Source of the DNA: an uncultured Planktomarina sp.
Lineage (GTDB): Bacteria; Pseudomonadota; Alphaproteobacteria; Rhodobacterales; Rhodobacteraceae
Direction: 5' to 3'
Length of the DNA: 64,000 nucleotides
Assembly: GCA_905182455.1 (NCBI GenBank)
Contig: CAJJBJ010000002.1
Coordinates: forward strand, 62,001 to 126,000
Part shown: positions 9,864 through 20,259 of the stretch, piece by piece
How positions within the stretch are numbered: position 1 is the stretch's first letter
Layout of the letters: each line of letters opens with the position of its first letter
The notes under the pieces: model-generated
What the model saw: the letters and a program-made list of their open reading frames with translations, nothing else
The model's database searches: none
What the model was told of the DNA's origin: nothing
Program-made: the position numbers and the translations under genes

Positions 9864-9880
9864 TGCCTATGTTTTAGGCA
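9864..9880 (-). terminator. Small hairpin between cvpA and purF
   Basis: Arms TGCCTA and TAGGCA with a 5-base loop, read on the minus strand, followed by TAATTT. The stem is short and the T tract weak, so it may only partly separate cvpA from purF. Confidence 0.3.
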
Positions 9881-9894
9881 AAATTACTGATCCG

Positions 9895-10449
9895 TTAAGC
9901 GTCGCATCCGTCAACCAGTTGATCATATTGGGTTCTTACCCATCCCAGTGCCGCTTCGGGGTTTTGGTCCTGAACATCGTCGACATACCTCTCAAAAACT
10001 GCAGCGGAGCGCGATGTTTCCAAAGACACAATGTCTTGGTTCGGCATGACGGTGAAATAGATGAAAAACGCCACAGCCACCAAAACGATGCCACGCGCAA
10101 CCCCGAACAAGAAACCCAGGATTTGGTCAAACCCACCAAAAATAGATTTTTGCACAAAAGATGAAAACAGCGGCGTAAACAATGAGACGATCAGCAAAGA
10201 GGCCGCAAATACGATGGCAAAGCTGGCCACGATCAGCAATTCACAACTGTCACCCAGCATATCACCAAGGTAGGGGATCTGGCGCACTAAGGGTTGAGCG
10301 GCATCGGCAAAGATGAACGCCAATACAGAGGCGGCAACCCAACCGGCAATGGCCATCACTTCGCGCACCATGCCTCGAGAGTAGGCCAATAATGCCGACA
10401 TCACGATCATGATCGCAACAGCACCGTCAACTATTGTAAAACCTTCCAA
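9895..10449 (-). CDS. cvpA: CvpA family membrane protein
   Basis: 184 residues with four predicted membrane helices, starting GFTIVDGAVAIMIVMSALLAYSRG, the usual CvpA N-terminus. CvpA was named for a need in colicin V export; its basic role is still unclear but tied to envelope integrity in enterobacteria. It lies between radA (upstream, 23-base gap) and purF (downstream), all on the minus strand, which is a common order in Rhodobacteraceae. Confidence 0.93.
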   Translation of the reverse strand: MEGFTIVDGAVAIMIVMSALLAYSRGMVREVMAIAGWVAASVLAFIFADAAQPLVRQIPYLGDMLGDSCELLIVASFAIVFAASLLIVSLFTPLFSSFVQKSIFGGFDQILGFLFGVARGIVLVAVAFFIYFTVMPNQDIVSLETSRSAAVFERYVDDVQDQNPEAALGWVRTQYDQLVDGCDA

Positions 10450-10472
10450 GGCACTTCTCCAACCTGCGCTTC

Positions 10473-11831
10473 TCAGCGGGATCCAAATAATTCTTCAACA
10501 AAACTGGCCAGATCTTTGACCGGCCGCACTGTTATACCCGCAATATCCTCGATCTTTTTGGATGCGGGGGCGAGTGCCTGACAGAAACCAAGTTTTTGGG
10601 CTTCTTTCAACCTATTTTCTACCTGTGATACGGGTCTAAGGGCCCCAGATAGCGATATTTCACCGAAAATCACCGCATCCTTGGGCAATGCTGCGTCTTC
10701 GCGCGCCGAAACCAAGGCTGCGGCCACGGCCAAGTCGGCGGCGGGTTCGGTGACGCGCATGCCTCCGGCCACGTTCAGATAAACATCAAGCCCGGTAAAC
10801 GGAATGCCGCAACGGGCTTCTAGTACTGCCAAAATCATCGCCAGCCGTTGCCCATCCCAGCCCACGACACTGCGGCGAGGTTGACCGTGCGGGGAGGGGG
10901 CCACGAGGGCTTGAAATTCGCACAACACCGGGCGGGTGCCTTCAATGCCTGCAAAGACCGCAGACCCCGGAGTTGGGTCGCCGCGCTCTGATAAAAACAG
11001 CGCTGAGGGGTTTTTGACTTCCACCAAACCTTTGCTGGTCATTTCAAACACGCCGATTTCATCGGCCGGGCCAAAGCGGTTTTTTACAGCGCGCAGCAGG
11101 CGAAATTGATGATTGCGCTCTCCTTCAAAATACAAAACCGTATCCACCATATGCTCAACAATTCGCGGACCAGCAATTTGCCCGTCTTTGGTGACATGGC
11201 CAACCATGATCACGGAAACGCCCTTGCGTTTGGCGTAGCTGGTCAATTCATGGGCCGATGAGCGCACTTGGCTCACAGATCCGGGGGCCGCTTCGATGTG
11301 ATCGGCCCACATGGTTTGAATTGAATCGATGATCACCAAATCTGGTTTTTCTTCGTCCAAAGTGGTGAGGATATCTCGCAGATTGGTTTCAGCGGCCAGC
11401 ATCAGGGGGCTGTCAATCAATCCCAATCTCTGAGCGCGCATGCGCACTTGGGCGGTGGCTTCTTCGCCCGAAATATAAATTACTTTTAGTCCGTTGCGCG
11501 CAAATCGGGCTGCGGCCTGGAGTAGGAGAGTGGATTTTCCGATGCCGGGATCGCCGCCCACCAAAAGAGCACTGGCCTGCACCAAACCCCCACCTAAGAC
11601 GCGGTCCAGCTCTGCCACACCGGCTTTGGTGCGTGGAGGAGCCTTTTCGATGGTGGCCAAATCTGTGAGGGTGATCGCACGGCCACGTTTGCCGCCCAGA
11701 GTTTTGCTCGGACCTGCTGAAAGGGGCCCTTGATCCGCCAGGGTGTTCCAAGCCTGACAGCTGTCACACTGCCCGGTCCATTTAGTATGAGCCGCGCCGC
11801 ATTTACTGCAGGTATATGAAACTTTGGCCAT
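10473..11831 (-). CDS. radA: DNA repair protein RadA
   Basis: 452 residues. An N-terminal C4 zinc finger (Cys 8, 11, 22, 25: CSKC...CDSC), a RecA-like ATPase with Walker A GDPGIGKST, the RadA-specific KNRFG motif, and a C-terminal Lon-like domain. It drives branch migration in recombination. I chose the ATG at 11831 because AAGGA lies six bases before it; a GTG one codon earlier is less likely. Confidence 0.97.
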   Translation of the reverse strand: MAKVSYTCSKCGAAHTKWTGQCDSCQAWNTLADQGPLSAGPSKTLGGKRGRAITLTDLATIEKAPPRTKAGVAELDRVLGGGLVQASALLVGGDPGIGKSTLLLQAAARFARNGLKVIYISGEEATAQVRMRAQRLGLIDSPLMLAAETNLRDILTTLDEEKPDLVIIDSIQTMWADHIEAAPGSVSQVRSSAHELTSYAKRKGVSVIMVGHVTKDGQIAGPRIVEHMVDTVLYFEGERNHQFRLLRAVKNRFGPADEIGVFEMTSKGLVEVKNPSALFLSERGDPTPGSAVFAGIEGTRPVLCEFQALVAPSPHGQPRRSVVGWDGQRLAMILAVLEARCGIPFTGLDVYLNVAGGMRVTEPAADLAVAAALVSAREDAALPKDAVIFGEISLSGALRPVSQVENRLKEAQKLGFCQALAPASKKIEDIAGITVRPVKDLASFVEELFGSR

Positions 11832-11909
11832 CACCGATCCTTTAAATGTAGCTATTGGATATACCGATTTACGCCAAAAGACAGCCCGAAAACCTGTAAA
11901 AATTGCACC

Positions 11910-12656
11910 TTAGCAGAGCGTCTCAATAGGGCCTTTGGCGCGACCGTGCACGAATTGATCCACATGCGGATCGCCACTGTGGGCCATGTCATCGCGCGTG
12001 CCGCACCATTGAATCACACCACCATGCAGCATGGCCACTTTATCCGCGATGGTTTGCACGGAGGTCATGTCATGGGTGATGGTCATAGCAGTTACCCCCA
12101 TTTCAACCACAATTTCACGGATTAACTCATTGATTACACGAGACATAATTGGATCCAAGCCCGTTGTGGGTTCATCAAAGAAAATAATCTCAGGCTCGGC
12201 TGCGATGGCGCGAGCCAAGCTAACCCGCTTTTGCATGCCGCCGGATAGTTCGGCCGGCAGACGGTCGGCCACATCAGGGGCGAGTCCAACACGACGCAGT
12301 TTTTCGATGGCAATCTCGCGCGCTTCAGCTTTTGGGCGTTTGAGGTGGCCACGTTGTAGGCGAAAGGCCACATTCTGCCAGACGGGCATGGAATCGAACA
12401 AGGCGCCGCCTTGGAACAACATGCCAAACTGGCTCAGGAAATTATCGCGCTTGGCTTGGGTGACATCTTGACCATCGACGTATATTTTGCCGATGTCAGG
12501 CGTTATAAGGCCCAACACAGTCTTGATCAGTACAGATTTTCCGGTCCCTGAGCCGCCAATGATGACCATGCTCTGGCCACGTTCCAGCGTTAGGTCAACG
12601 CCGCGTAACACCTGATTTGCACCGAAGGATTTATGTATGTTGTCAAATTTGATCAT
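11910..12656 (-). CDS. MlaF-type ABC transporter ATP-binding protein
   Basis: 248 residues. Walker A is GGSGTGKSV, the signature is LSGGMQKR, and Walker B is IIFFDEPTTGLDP. The LSGGM-QKR form and the partner permease identify the MlaF/Ttg2A type that moves phospholipids between membranes. Its start overlaps the MlaE-type permease by four bases. No mlaD substrate-binding gene is adjacent, so a complete transporter would need a distant MlaD-like protein. Confidence 0.9.
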   Translation of the reverse strand: MIKFDNIHKSFGANQVLRGVDLTLERGQSMVIIGGSGTGKSVLIKTVLGLITPDIGKIYVDGQDVTQAKRDNFLSQFGMLFQGGALFDSMPVWQNVAFRLQRGHLKRPKAEAREIAIEKLRRVGLAPDVADRLPAELSGGMQKRVSLARAIAAEPEIIFFDEPTTGLDPIMSRVINELIREIVVEMGVTAMTITHDMTSVQTIADKVAMLHGGVIQWCGTRDDMAHSGDPHVDQFVHGRAKGPIETLC

Positions 12657-13441
12657 GCTGTGAAAAAGACCGCCGTGAGCAATAAGTTTGCCGTTAAAAT
12701 CAAAACTGCGGCCGCTTGCACTGACGATTTGGTGGCCGCTCCAACCCCCTGCGCACCACGGCCAGAGTTGAGGCCAAAATAGCAGCCCATCAAAGTGGCG
12801 ATAAAACCAAAAGCCGCGCCTTTGGCCAGCGATGAGATGATATCTTCACCCGTTAAGAAGTTAATTGTGTTCAAAATATAGGTTGTTGAATTGAAGCCCA
12901 AGGTTTGGGTGGCCACAGCAAAACCGCCAAAAATTCCAATGCTATCGGCCACAGCAACCAAGATTGGTCCGGCCAAAATACCCGCCAAAACCCGCGGCAT
13001 CACCAGATATTTCAGTGGTGCGGTGGAAAGCGTCACCAATGCATCGATTTGCTCGGTGACTTTCATCGTGGCCAATTCGGCAGCAATTGAGCTGGTCACA
13101 CGAGCTGCTATCATCAAGCCAACCAAAACCGGGCCCAACTCGCGCACCATGCCAATGGCCACGATCTGGGGCACAACCTCAGGGGCATTAAACCGTGACC
13201 CGCCGGAGTAGATTTGCAACGCCAAGGCGGCCCCTGTAAAAATAGCGGTAAGCCCCACAACCGGCAGGGACAGATAGCCAACATTCATGAGCGCAGAAAA
13301 AAACTCACGTGGATAGAAGGGCGGGCGGACAATATGCGTCAGGGTGCTGCCTGCAAATAGAACCACCTGGCCCAAAGCGGCCAAGGCCCTAAGAACTAAC
13401 CGACCAAGGGCGCGGATCGCAGAGATAATAGTGACACTCAT
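12653..13441 (-). CDS. MlaE-type ABC transporter permease
   Basis: 262 residues with five or six predicted membrane helices. The MlaE signature is clear: [34 protein letters not shown], where the helix contacts the ATPase. It sits between alr and the MlaF-type gene with four-base overlaps on both sides, so the three genes are probably co-translated. Confidence 0.92.
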   Translation of the reverse strand: MSVTIISAIRALGRLVLRALAALGQVVLFAGSTLTHIVRPPFYPREFFSALMNVGYLSLPVVGLTAIFTGAALALQIYSGGSRFNAPEVVPQIVAIGMVRELGPVLVGLMIAARVTSSIAAELATMKVTEQIDALVTLSTAPLKYLVMPRVLAGILAGPILVAVADSIGIFGGFAVATQTLGFNSTTYILNTINFLTGEDIISSLAKGAAFGFIATLMGCYFGLNSGRGAQGVGAATKSSVQAAAVLILTANLLLTAVFFTA

Positions 13442-14481
13442 TGGCTCACATAGCGGCGCGCATAGCGCGTGCCGAGCGATGTTAGAATTTCATAGCCAAT
13501 CGTGCCGGCCATATCGGCCAAATCATCAATGGTTTGATAGGGGCTGAGGATGTCCAATGCCTGGGGATCATGGTTCAAACCCGTGATATCAACACCGATC
13601 ATATCCATAGAGACACGTCCCGCAATTGGACAAGGGGTTTGATCATCCCACAGCTTGCCGTTGTTGGACATGGCGCGCAGCAGCCCATCGGCATAGCCCG
13701 CAGCCACAGTCGCAATCCGCGAGGGCACCTGAGCGGTCCAACTGTTGCCATAGCCCACAGTTTCCCCAACCGCCACATCTCGGATTTGAATGACAGGCAA
13801 AGATATATGCACAACATAGTTGGCCTCTGAAAAAGGTGCGCCACCGTACAGACCAATGCCCGGGCGCGTCATGTCAAAATGATAGTCTGACCCCAGCAAA
13901 ATACCTCCCGTGGCCGATAGAGAGCGTTTCAACCCCAGTCCATCGGTCATGGCGCAAAAGGCAGTAAGCTGTTGGCGATTCATCGGATGGGCCGGATCAT
14001 CAGCGCAGGCCAGATGGCTCATCACCAAGTCGGGTTTTAAACTCACAACCGTATCGCGCACCGCCTCCCACTCCGAAGGCTCCATACCCAGCCTGTTCAT
14101 ACCAGTGTCCAGCTGTACGCCAAAAGGATGGCCCGGAAGTGTCTCAAGGTGGCGGGTCAGTTGATTGAACGAGTTCAGCATCGGAATCAAATGCAGATCA
14201 TGGATCATTTCCGTGTCACCGCGCATATGGCCGGAAAATACATTGATGCAGACATTGTCCCCCAGCTCGCGCCGGATAGCTGCGGCCTCTTCAGCGGCGG
14301 CCACAAAGAATTGTCGTGCCCCTGCATGATACAATGTGCGCGCCATGCGGCCCGCATCTAAGCCATAGCCATCGGCCTTAACCACTGCAGCGGTTTCGAC
14401 GTTCTGTGCACTTAAGCCGTTCAAAGCAGTCCAATTCGCGGAGATGCCCTTAAGGTTAATCGTTATATTTCCGGTGCTCAT
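13438..14481 (-). CDS. alr: Alanine racemase
   Basis: 347 residues. Makes D-alanine for peptidoglycan. The PLP lysine is K35 in AVVKADGYG. The catalytic Tyr region (VGYGNSW) in the second domain and the substrate-side Arg segment are present. It is the first gene of an alr-MlaE-MlaF unit, so cell-wall precursor and outer-membrane lipid functions share a transcript. Confidence 0.96.
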   Translation of the reverse strand: MSTGNITINLKGISANWTALNGLSAQNVETAAVVKADGYGLDAGRMARTLYHAGARQFFVAAAEEAAAIRRELGDNVCINVFSGHMRGDTEMIHDLHLIPMLNSFNQLTRHLETLPGHPFGVQLDTGMNRLGMEPSEWEAVRDTVVSLKPDLVMSHLACADDPAHPMNRQQLTAFCAMTDGLGLKRSLSATGGILLGSDYHFDMTRPGIGLYGGAPFSEANYVVHISLPVIQIRDVAVGETVGYGNSWTAQVPSRIATVAAGYADGLLRAMSNNGKLWDDQTPCPIAGRVSMDMIGVDITGLNHDPQALDILSPYQTIDDLADMAGTIGYEILTSLGTRYARRYVSQ

Positions 14482-14563
14482 GGGGCGCTGTGGTCCTGCA
14501 ATTGGAAGTTGTTTAAGGTTGATTTATGCGCCTTTTTCGGATAGTGGTCAATCAAGTCATCCG

Positions 14564-16060
14564 CTAGAATTCATCTTCTTGAGACTGTTGCCATGGTTTT
14601 ATCAAATTGCCAAAGCGGGTGAACTGACCCTCAAAGCTCAATTCAACGGTGCCGATAGGGCCATGCCTTTGCTTGCCGATCACAACTTCGGCCTTGCCGT
14701 GCAGGCGTTCCATTTCTTCTTGCCAGATGCCCATCTTCTCGAGCTCATGATCCCCGGGTTTTTCGCGTTCTTTATAATACTCTTCGCGGAACACAAACAT
14801 CACCACATCCGCATCTTGCTCAATCGATCCGGATTCACGCAGATCTGACAGCTGTGGGCGTTTGTCTTCGCGATTTTCCACCTGACGCGACAGCTGCGAC
14901 AGTGCGATCACCGGTATATCCAGCTCCTTGGCGATGGCCTTAAGCCCCATTGTGATTTCGGAAATTTCATTTACCCGATTTTCAGAGCGTCCGGTGCCAC
15001 GCACCAGCTGCAAATAGTCAATAAACAGAGCATCCAGCCCATGGGTCCGCTTCAAGCGGCGGGCGCGGGCGGCCAATTGGCTAATCGGCAGAGCAGGGGT
15101 GTCGTCAATGAACAGCGGGGCCGCTTCAAGCTCTTTGGCGGCATCAACAATTCTGCGAAATTCACTTTCGGTAAAATCCCCGCGGCGAATTTGGTTGGAT
15201 GGAATCTCGGCCACCTCAGATAAAATACGTGTGGCCAATTGCTCGGCTGACATCTCGAGGCTGAAAAAGCCCACCACGCCGCCATCAACGGCGCCCTCTT
15301 CGCCAGAGGCTGTAATGCCCTTTTTATAAGCGCGTGCAATGTTGAACGCCACGTTGGTGGCGAGGGATGTTTTTCCCATGGAGGGGCGACCGGCCAAAAT
15401 CAACAGGTCGGAGCGGTGTAAACCGCCTAACTTTTTGTCCATATCCACTAGGCCGGTCGAAACCCCGGCCAAGCCACCCTCCCGCTGATACGCGGCATTT
15501 GCAACTTTGACGGCGTCGGTCACGGCGGTGAGGAAGGATTGAAAGCCTTGCTCCGTTTGGCCTTGCTCAGCCAAGGCATAAAGCTTTTGCTCGGCTTCAA
15601 CGATTTGCTCTCGGGGCTCGCTGTCCACATCAACCCGCGCGGCTTTGGCGGCGATGTCGTTGCCCACGTTGATCAACTCACGCCGAATGGCCAAATCATA
15701 AATCATCTCGGCATAATCACGCACCGCGAAAGACGAAATAGCAGCCCCGGCAAGGCGCACCAGATAGGCCGGTCCGCCCAATTCTGCCAAGCCTGCGTCA
15801 TCCTCAAGGAAAGCCTTGAGGGTCACGGGGCTGGCTAGGTTGTTTTTGGCAATACGGGCGGCGGCAGTTTCAAAAATACGCGCATGCACCGGATCATAGA
15901 AATGTTCAGCCCGCACAATCGAGGCCACACGATCAAATAGGTCATTATTGGTTAGAATTGCGCCCAAAAGTTGTTGTTCGGCTTCGATGGAATGTGGCAC
16001 CCCGATAGAGACTTCGGAACCAGATGCGGCCTGTAGGCTTGAAATTTCATTCATATCCAT
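14564..16060 (-). CDS. dnaB: Replicative DNA helicase DnaB
   Basis: 498 residues. The N-terminal collar domain (PHSIEAEQQLLGAIL) and RecA-like motor with Walker A GRPSMGKTS, Walker B ALFIDYLQL and the late DLRESGSIEQDAD motif are all present. Hexameric helicase that unwinds DNA at the replication fork. The ATG at 16060 and one two codons later are both possible starts. The 230 bases upstream contain several DnaA-box-like words. Confidence 0.97.
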   Translation of the reverse strand: MDMNEISSLQAASGSEVSIGVPHSIEAEQQLLGAILTNNDLFDRVASIVRAEHFYDPVHARIFETAAARIAKNNLASPVTLKAFLEDDAGLAELGGPAYLVRLAGAAISSFAVRDYAEMIYDLAIRRELINVGNDIAAKAARVDVDSEPREQIVEAEQKLYALAEQGQTEQGFQSFLTAVTDAVKVANAAYQREGGLAGVSTGLVDMDKKLGGLHRSDLLILAGRPSMGKTSLATNVAFNIARAYKKGITASGEEGAVDGGVVGFFSLEMSAEQLATRILSEVAEIPSNQIRRGDFTESEFRRIVDAAKELEAAPLFIDDTPALPISQLAARARRLKRTHGLDALFIDYLQLVRGTGRSENRVNEISEITMGLKAIAKELDIPVIALSQLSRQVENREDKRPQLSDLRESGSIEQDADVVMFVFREEYYKEREKPGDHELEKMGIWQEEMERLHGKAEVVIGKQRHGPIGTVELSFEGQFTRFGNLIKPWQQSQEDEF

Positions 16061-16117
16061 CTCCTCGATGGCTCTAGATTAGAGCAGTATTAAAGGTTTG
16101 ACCACGTAGAACAGGTC

Positions 16118-16280
16118 GGTGGATAATTTGGGGATAAACTATGATTTTGGCAGATTATGGCTTAGTTTGAGCGTCCAGAAACGAGATGTTGTGGCCGTGA
16201 TGGATAAAGCAACAGGGCCCAAGCGGCGAACCCCGCTTGGGCGTCAATTTATCCACAATTCGTCCACAGATTTATCCCGT
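16118..16280. promoter_or_regulatory. Cluster of DnaA-box-like sites upstream of dnaB
   Basis: One perfect TTATCCACA lies at 16249-16257. Near matches are the complement words GGTGGATAA (16118-16126) and TGGGGATAA (16129-16137), each with one mismatch to the 9-base consensus, and TCGTCCACA (16260-16268) and TTATCCCGT (16272-16280), each with two. They fall in the only gap between pyrE and dnaB. This fits DnaA control of dnaB or a DnaA-binding reservoir. A replication origin is less likely, as no AT-rich unwinding region or dnaA gene is seen here. Confidence 0.5.
16217..16242 (-). terminator. Hairpin downstream of pyrE
   Basis: Perfect 10-base inverted repeat GCCCAAGCGG / CCGCTTGGGC with a 6-base loop, about 50 bases after the pyrE stop on the minus strand. 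It is followed by CCTGTTGCTTT, so the T tract is weak. It lies inside the DnaA-box cluster. Confidence 0.55.
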
Positions 16281-16290
16281 GAAAATTGAA

Positions 16291-16968
16291 TTAACTGCTG
16301 CGGGCGTCTTGCCAAGCTTCTGGAAATTTTAAGAACGCTTCCACTTCGCGCAGTGTTGCACTGTCAAAAGTGCCTTGCTCGCGCGCTTCGGCCAAAACAT
16401 CCCACCACGTGCACAGGTGATGCAGAGTGACGCCATGGTCGCCCAATGTTTTCTCAGTTTGTGGAAATATACCGTAGTAAAAGATGACTGCGGTATGCGC
16501 ACAGGTCGCACCAGTTTCACGGATGGCGTCAACAAATGAGATCTTTGACCCGCCATCTGTGGTGAGATCTTCCACCAAAAGCACCCGTTGACCTTCGGTC
16601 ATCACCCCTTCAATCCGCGCGTTGCGGCCATAGCCTTTGGGCTTTTTGCGCACATAGGTCATCGGGAGAGCCATGCGCTCGGCAACCAAAGCGCCAAAGG
16701 GAATGCCCGCTGTTTCACCGCCGGCCACATTGTCAAAGGCTTCAAATCCTGCGTTGCGCATCACGGTCACGGTGAGAAAATCCATCAAAGTGCTGCGGAT
16801 GCGCGGATAGGAGATCAGCTTGCGGCAATCAATATAGGTAGGCGAAGGTTTGCCGGAGGCCAGAATAAAGGGCTCATCTGCATTGAAATGTACAGCTTGA
16901 ATTTCGAGCAGCATCCGTGCTGTCAGGCGTGCCATTTCGCGTTGGTCCGGAAAACTTGTAGGAATCAT
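16291..16968 (-). CDS. pyrE: Orotate phosphoribosyltransferase
   Basis: 225 residues. Converts orotate and PRPP to orotidine monophosphate. The PRPP-binding motif [13 protein letters not shown] and the [16 protein letters not shown] segment are typical of the longer alphaproteobacterial PyrE. It follows pyrC by 27 bases on the same strand, so two pyrimidine steps are coupled. Confidence 0.96.
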   Translation of the reverse strand: MIPTSFPDQREMARLTARMLLEIQAVHFNADEPFILASGKPSPTYIDCRKLISYPRIRSTLMDFLTVTVMRNAGFEAFDNVAGGETAGIPFGALVAERMALPMTYVRKKPKGYGRNARIEGVMTEGQRVLLVEDLTTDGGSKISFVDAIRETGATCAHTAVIFYYGIFPQTEKTLGDHGVTLHHLCTWWDVLAEAREQGTFDSATLREVEAFLKFPEAWQDARSS

Positions 16969-16995
16969 GAGCAGGGCCCTTCTGTTGCTGCGAGG

Positions 16996-18036
16996 TTAAT
17001 CGGTCACCTTCCAGTGAAGATCAATGCCTGGATTGAAAACAGTGACCGGTCCGGCCCCGGTGCTGATATAGCTTGGAAACTCTACCTCTGCACCCTTGGT
17101 GAGGGTTATATGGTCCGCATTTGGTGCTAAACCATAGAATTTAGGTCCAAAAAGTGAGGTAAAGCCTTCCAGCTTATCCAAGGCACCGGCGCGCTCAAAC
17201 ACTTCTGCCAAGCAAGACATGGTGTTGGTGGCTGAAAATATGCCAGCACAGCCACAGGCGCTTTCTTTGGCGTCATCTGTATGCGGCGCGCTGTCGGTGC
17301 CTAAAAAATAGCTGGGATTGCCGCTGGTGGCAGCCTTGAGCAGAGCCAAGCGATGGGTTTCTCGTTTGGCCACGGGCAGGCAGTAATAATGTGGGCGCAG
17401 ACCACCTGAAAGGATGTGGTTGCGGTTGATGATCAGATGATGAGTTGTGATTGTCGCGGCCAGCTTGCCCGGATCAGATTTGGCATAGGCGGCGCCTTCG
17501 GCGGTGGTGATATGTTCCATCACCACTTTGAGATCCGGCACGCGACGGCGCAAGGGATCCAATACGCGGTCAATAAATACCGCTTCACGGTCAAAAATAT
17601 CCACATCTGCATCTGTGACTTCACCATGGACACACATCGGCATGCCAATCGCGGCCATGCGCTCAAGCACCGGTTGTACTTTGACGAAATTCTGAACGCC
17701 GCTTGCAGAATTGGTGGTGGCACCGGCGGGATAAAGCTTGGCTGCTGTCACCAGACCTGAGGCATGGGCGGCGGCAAGATCATCCGGGTCGGTTTTTTCC
17801 GTCAGATAAAGCGTCATCAAAGGTTGAAACTTTGACCCCTCTGGGAGAGCCGCCATGATGCGCGCTTTATAGGCCAAGGCCTGAGCTGCGGTGACCACGG
17901 GGGGCACAAGATTGGGCATGATAATCGCACGGCCAAAATCGCGGGCGGTTTCAGGCGCAATTCCAGTCAGCATCGCGCCATCGCGCAGGTGCAGATGCCA
18001 ATCGTCGGGGCGGGTGAGGGTCAAGCTATGTGTCAT
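16996..18036 (-). CDS. pyrC: Dihydroorotase (PyrC type)
   Basis: 346 residues from the ATG at 18036. The zinc-binding HLHLRDG motif lies at residues 14-20, and the carboxylated-Lys segment ([13 protein letters not shown]) and the late LGTDSAPH motif are present. This is the class II (E. coli-like) enzyme of about 345 residues. The frame stays open to 18147, but that extension lacks family similarity, so the inner start is preferred. Confidence 0.95.
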   Translation of the reverse strand: MTHSLTLTRPDDWHLHLRDGAMLTGIAPETARDFGRAIIMPNLVPPVVTAAQALAYKARIMAALPEGSKFQPLMTLYLTEKTDPDDLAAAHASGLVTAAKLYPAGATTNSASGVQNFVKVQPVLERMAAIGMPMCVHGEVTDADVDIFDREAVFIDRVLDPLRRRVPDLKVVMEHITTAEGAAYAKSDPGKLAATITTHHLIINRNHILSGGLRPHYYCLPVAKRETHRLALLKAATSGNPSYFLGTDSAPHTDDAKESACGCAGIFSATNTMSCLAEVFERAGALDKLEGFTSLFGPKFYGLAPNADHITLTKGAEVEFPSYISTGAGPVTVFNPGIDLHWKVTD

Positions 18037-18191
18037 GCGCGATGTGTAACCGGGCGCGCCATGGCCTGCCAGTGGAAATTTGAGCGCAGGGTGTACCAGA
18101 GATGAAATTTTCATGATCGGCTCTTGCATGGTGCATCGTCGCGTCACATGTTAAGAATGTCTAAATTTTCTGAATTACTGGAGTTGTTTTA

Positions 18192-18488
18192 ATGCTGACA
18201 TTTATCCTTGCTGTGATTGCGGGTTTCGCAACCCCCTTTGTTGAGCCAGCGTTGACCAAGCTTGTACAACTACGCTTGGGAGATGTTCCGGTGCATGAGG
18301 GTGAATACCGCACCATTACTTTCGTTTTGCTGCTGATCATGGTTGCGATTGTGGCTATTATATCTGGGGTGCTGGCCTCTGCGTTCACAGTTTTATTCGG
18401 TGGTGCGCTTGGGCTGTTTGGTGTTCGGCTCTTCAAGGCGTTGAAGGCTTTGGCTGACGGTCAAAACGACGATCGCGACGCGGAATAA
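18192..18488 (+). CDS. Small membrane protein, function unknown
   Basis: 98 residues with three likely membrane helices: residues 1-20 (MLTFILAVIAGFATPFVE), 44-60 (FVLLLIMVAIVAIISGVL) and 62-80. The tail is charged (NDDRDAE). I do not recognise the family. Divergent from pyrC with about 155 bases between. Codon use and the clean start and stop make it a believable gene. Confidence 0.6.
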   Translation: MLTFILAVIAGFATPFVEPALTKLVQLRLGDVPVHEGEYRTITFVLLLIMVAIVAIISGVLASAFTVLFGGALGLFGVRLFKALKALADGQNDDRDAE

Positions 18489-18568
18489 TCCGCCTCAGCG
18501 CTCAATTGTAAAGGTTTTGATGATCTATGCTCTAACTGCATAGCGGGATTGCTGTTTATTAGTCTGCT

Positions 18569-18585
18569 CTTCCTCCCCCTGGAGG
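18569..18585 (+). promoter_or_regulatory. CUUCCUCCC motif with CCTCC/GGAGG hairpin in a 5' leader
   Basis: CTTCCTCCC at 18569-18577 is followed by CCT and GGAGG, so CCTCC can pair with GGAGG around a 4-base loop. It lies about 40 bases before the DUF1127-like gene. The nine bases match CUYCCUCCC, the anti-Shine-Dalgarno-like loop motif described for CcsR (cuckoo) small RNAs, which in Rhodobacter are encoded downstream of a DUF1127 gene. Here the motif is upstream and single, so the link is only suggestive. Confidence 0.35.
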
Positions 18586-18621
18586 CCTATCTAATTGTTA
18601 TCGGTACCAAGGAGTATTCAA

Positions 18622-18843
18622 ATGGCTTTCATCTCAGACGCATCCTCGCAAAATCGCTTTGCAGCAGGTTTTGACCGCGCAGTAACAGCTGTGGTTGGCT
18701 TTTTGGTTGCTATCAGCACCGCACAGTCTCGTGTGCGTCAAATCGAATTGCTTTGCGCGAAAACAGATGAAGAGTTGGCCGTCCGTGGCTTGATCCGTCA
18801 AGACATCGTGCGCCACGTCTACCGTGATGTATATTACGTTTAA
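18622..18843 (+). CDS. DUF1127-like small protein
   Basis: 73 residues from the ATG at 18622, chosen because AAGGAG sits seven bases before it. The C-terminal part (RQIELLCAKTDEELAVRGLIRQDIVRHVYRD) follows the DUF1127/YjiS pattern of L-x-x-L-s-D-x-E-L-a-x-x-G-l-x-R-x-d-I. The N-terminal half is a longer, mildly hydrophobic segment. DUF1127 proteins in related bacteria include RNA-binding stress proteins; the role here is inference. A strong terminator follows at once, so it is a single-gene transcript and probably well expressed. Confidence 0.75.
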   Translation: MAFISDASSQNRFAAGFDRAVTAVVGFLVAISTAQSRVRQIELLCAKTDEELAVRGLIRQDIVRHVYRDVYYV

Positions 18844-18866
18844 GTTTCCCCTCGATCCTAAGAAAA

Positions 18867-18897
18867 AGCTTCTGTCACTCTGACGGGGGCTTTTTTT
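18867..18897 (+). terminator. Rho-independent terminator of the DUF1127-like gene
   Basis: 11-base stem (AGCTTCTGTCA / TGACGGGGGCT, with G-T pairs), a 3-base loop and a run of seven T. It starts 23 bases after the stop codon. Confidence 0.85.
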
Positions 18898-18916
18898 GTC
18901 AACAGTTTATTTGAAT

Positions 18917-18947
18917 CGAAAAAGGCCGGCCATATTGGGCCGACCTT
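18917..18947 (-). terminator. Rho-independent terminator of mdh
   Basis: On the minus strand, AAGGTCGGCC / GGCCGGCCTT form a 10-base stem with one G-T pair and a 6-base loop, then TTTC. It is 50 bases after the mdh stop and back to back with the terminator of the DUF1127-like gene. Confidence 0.8.
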
Positions 18948-18997
18948 AAAAAATTGGTATCAAACGTACTGTTTGGCGGCTAATGAAAGCCCTTAGT

Positions 18998-20095
<1,098 letters not shown>

Positions 20096-20259
20096 TCAGG
20101 AAAACGGCCAAGTGAACCCACAGAATATGGTATGTATATTTTGTGGTTGCGGGTGCAGGAAAATGAATCTGGTGATTAATGTGCTGCACTGCGGCAAAAG
20201 TGTCTTGTATTTTAGCTGCGAAGGATGGCACATATGCGCAACTTTATTGCGAGGCTGAT

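Noticed and set aside
16061-16290. Chromosomal replication origin
   Set aside because: DnaA-box-like words are present, but no AT-rich unwinding region, dnaA, parAB or gidA genes are adjacent.
20179-20259. Longer N-terminus of the malyl-CoA lyase
   Set aside because: The extra 27 residues are not family-like; MILRPYRSVLYIPG from 20260 is the normal start.
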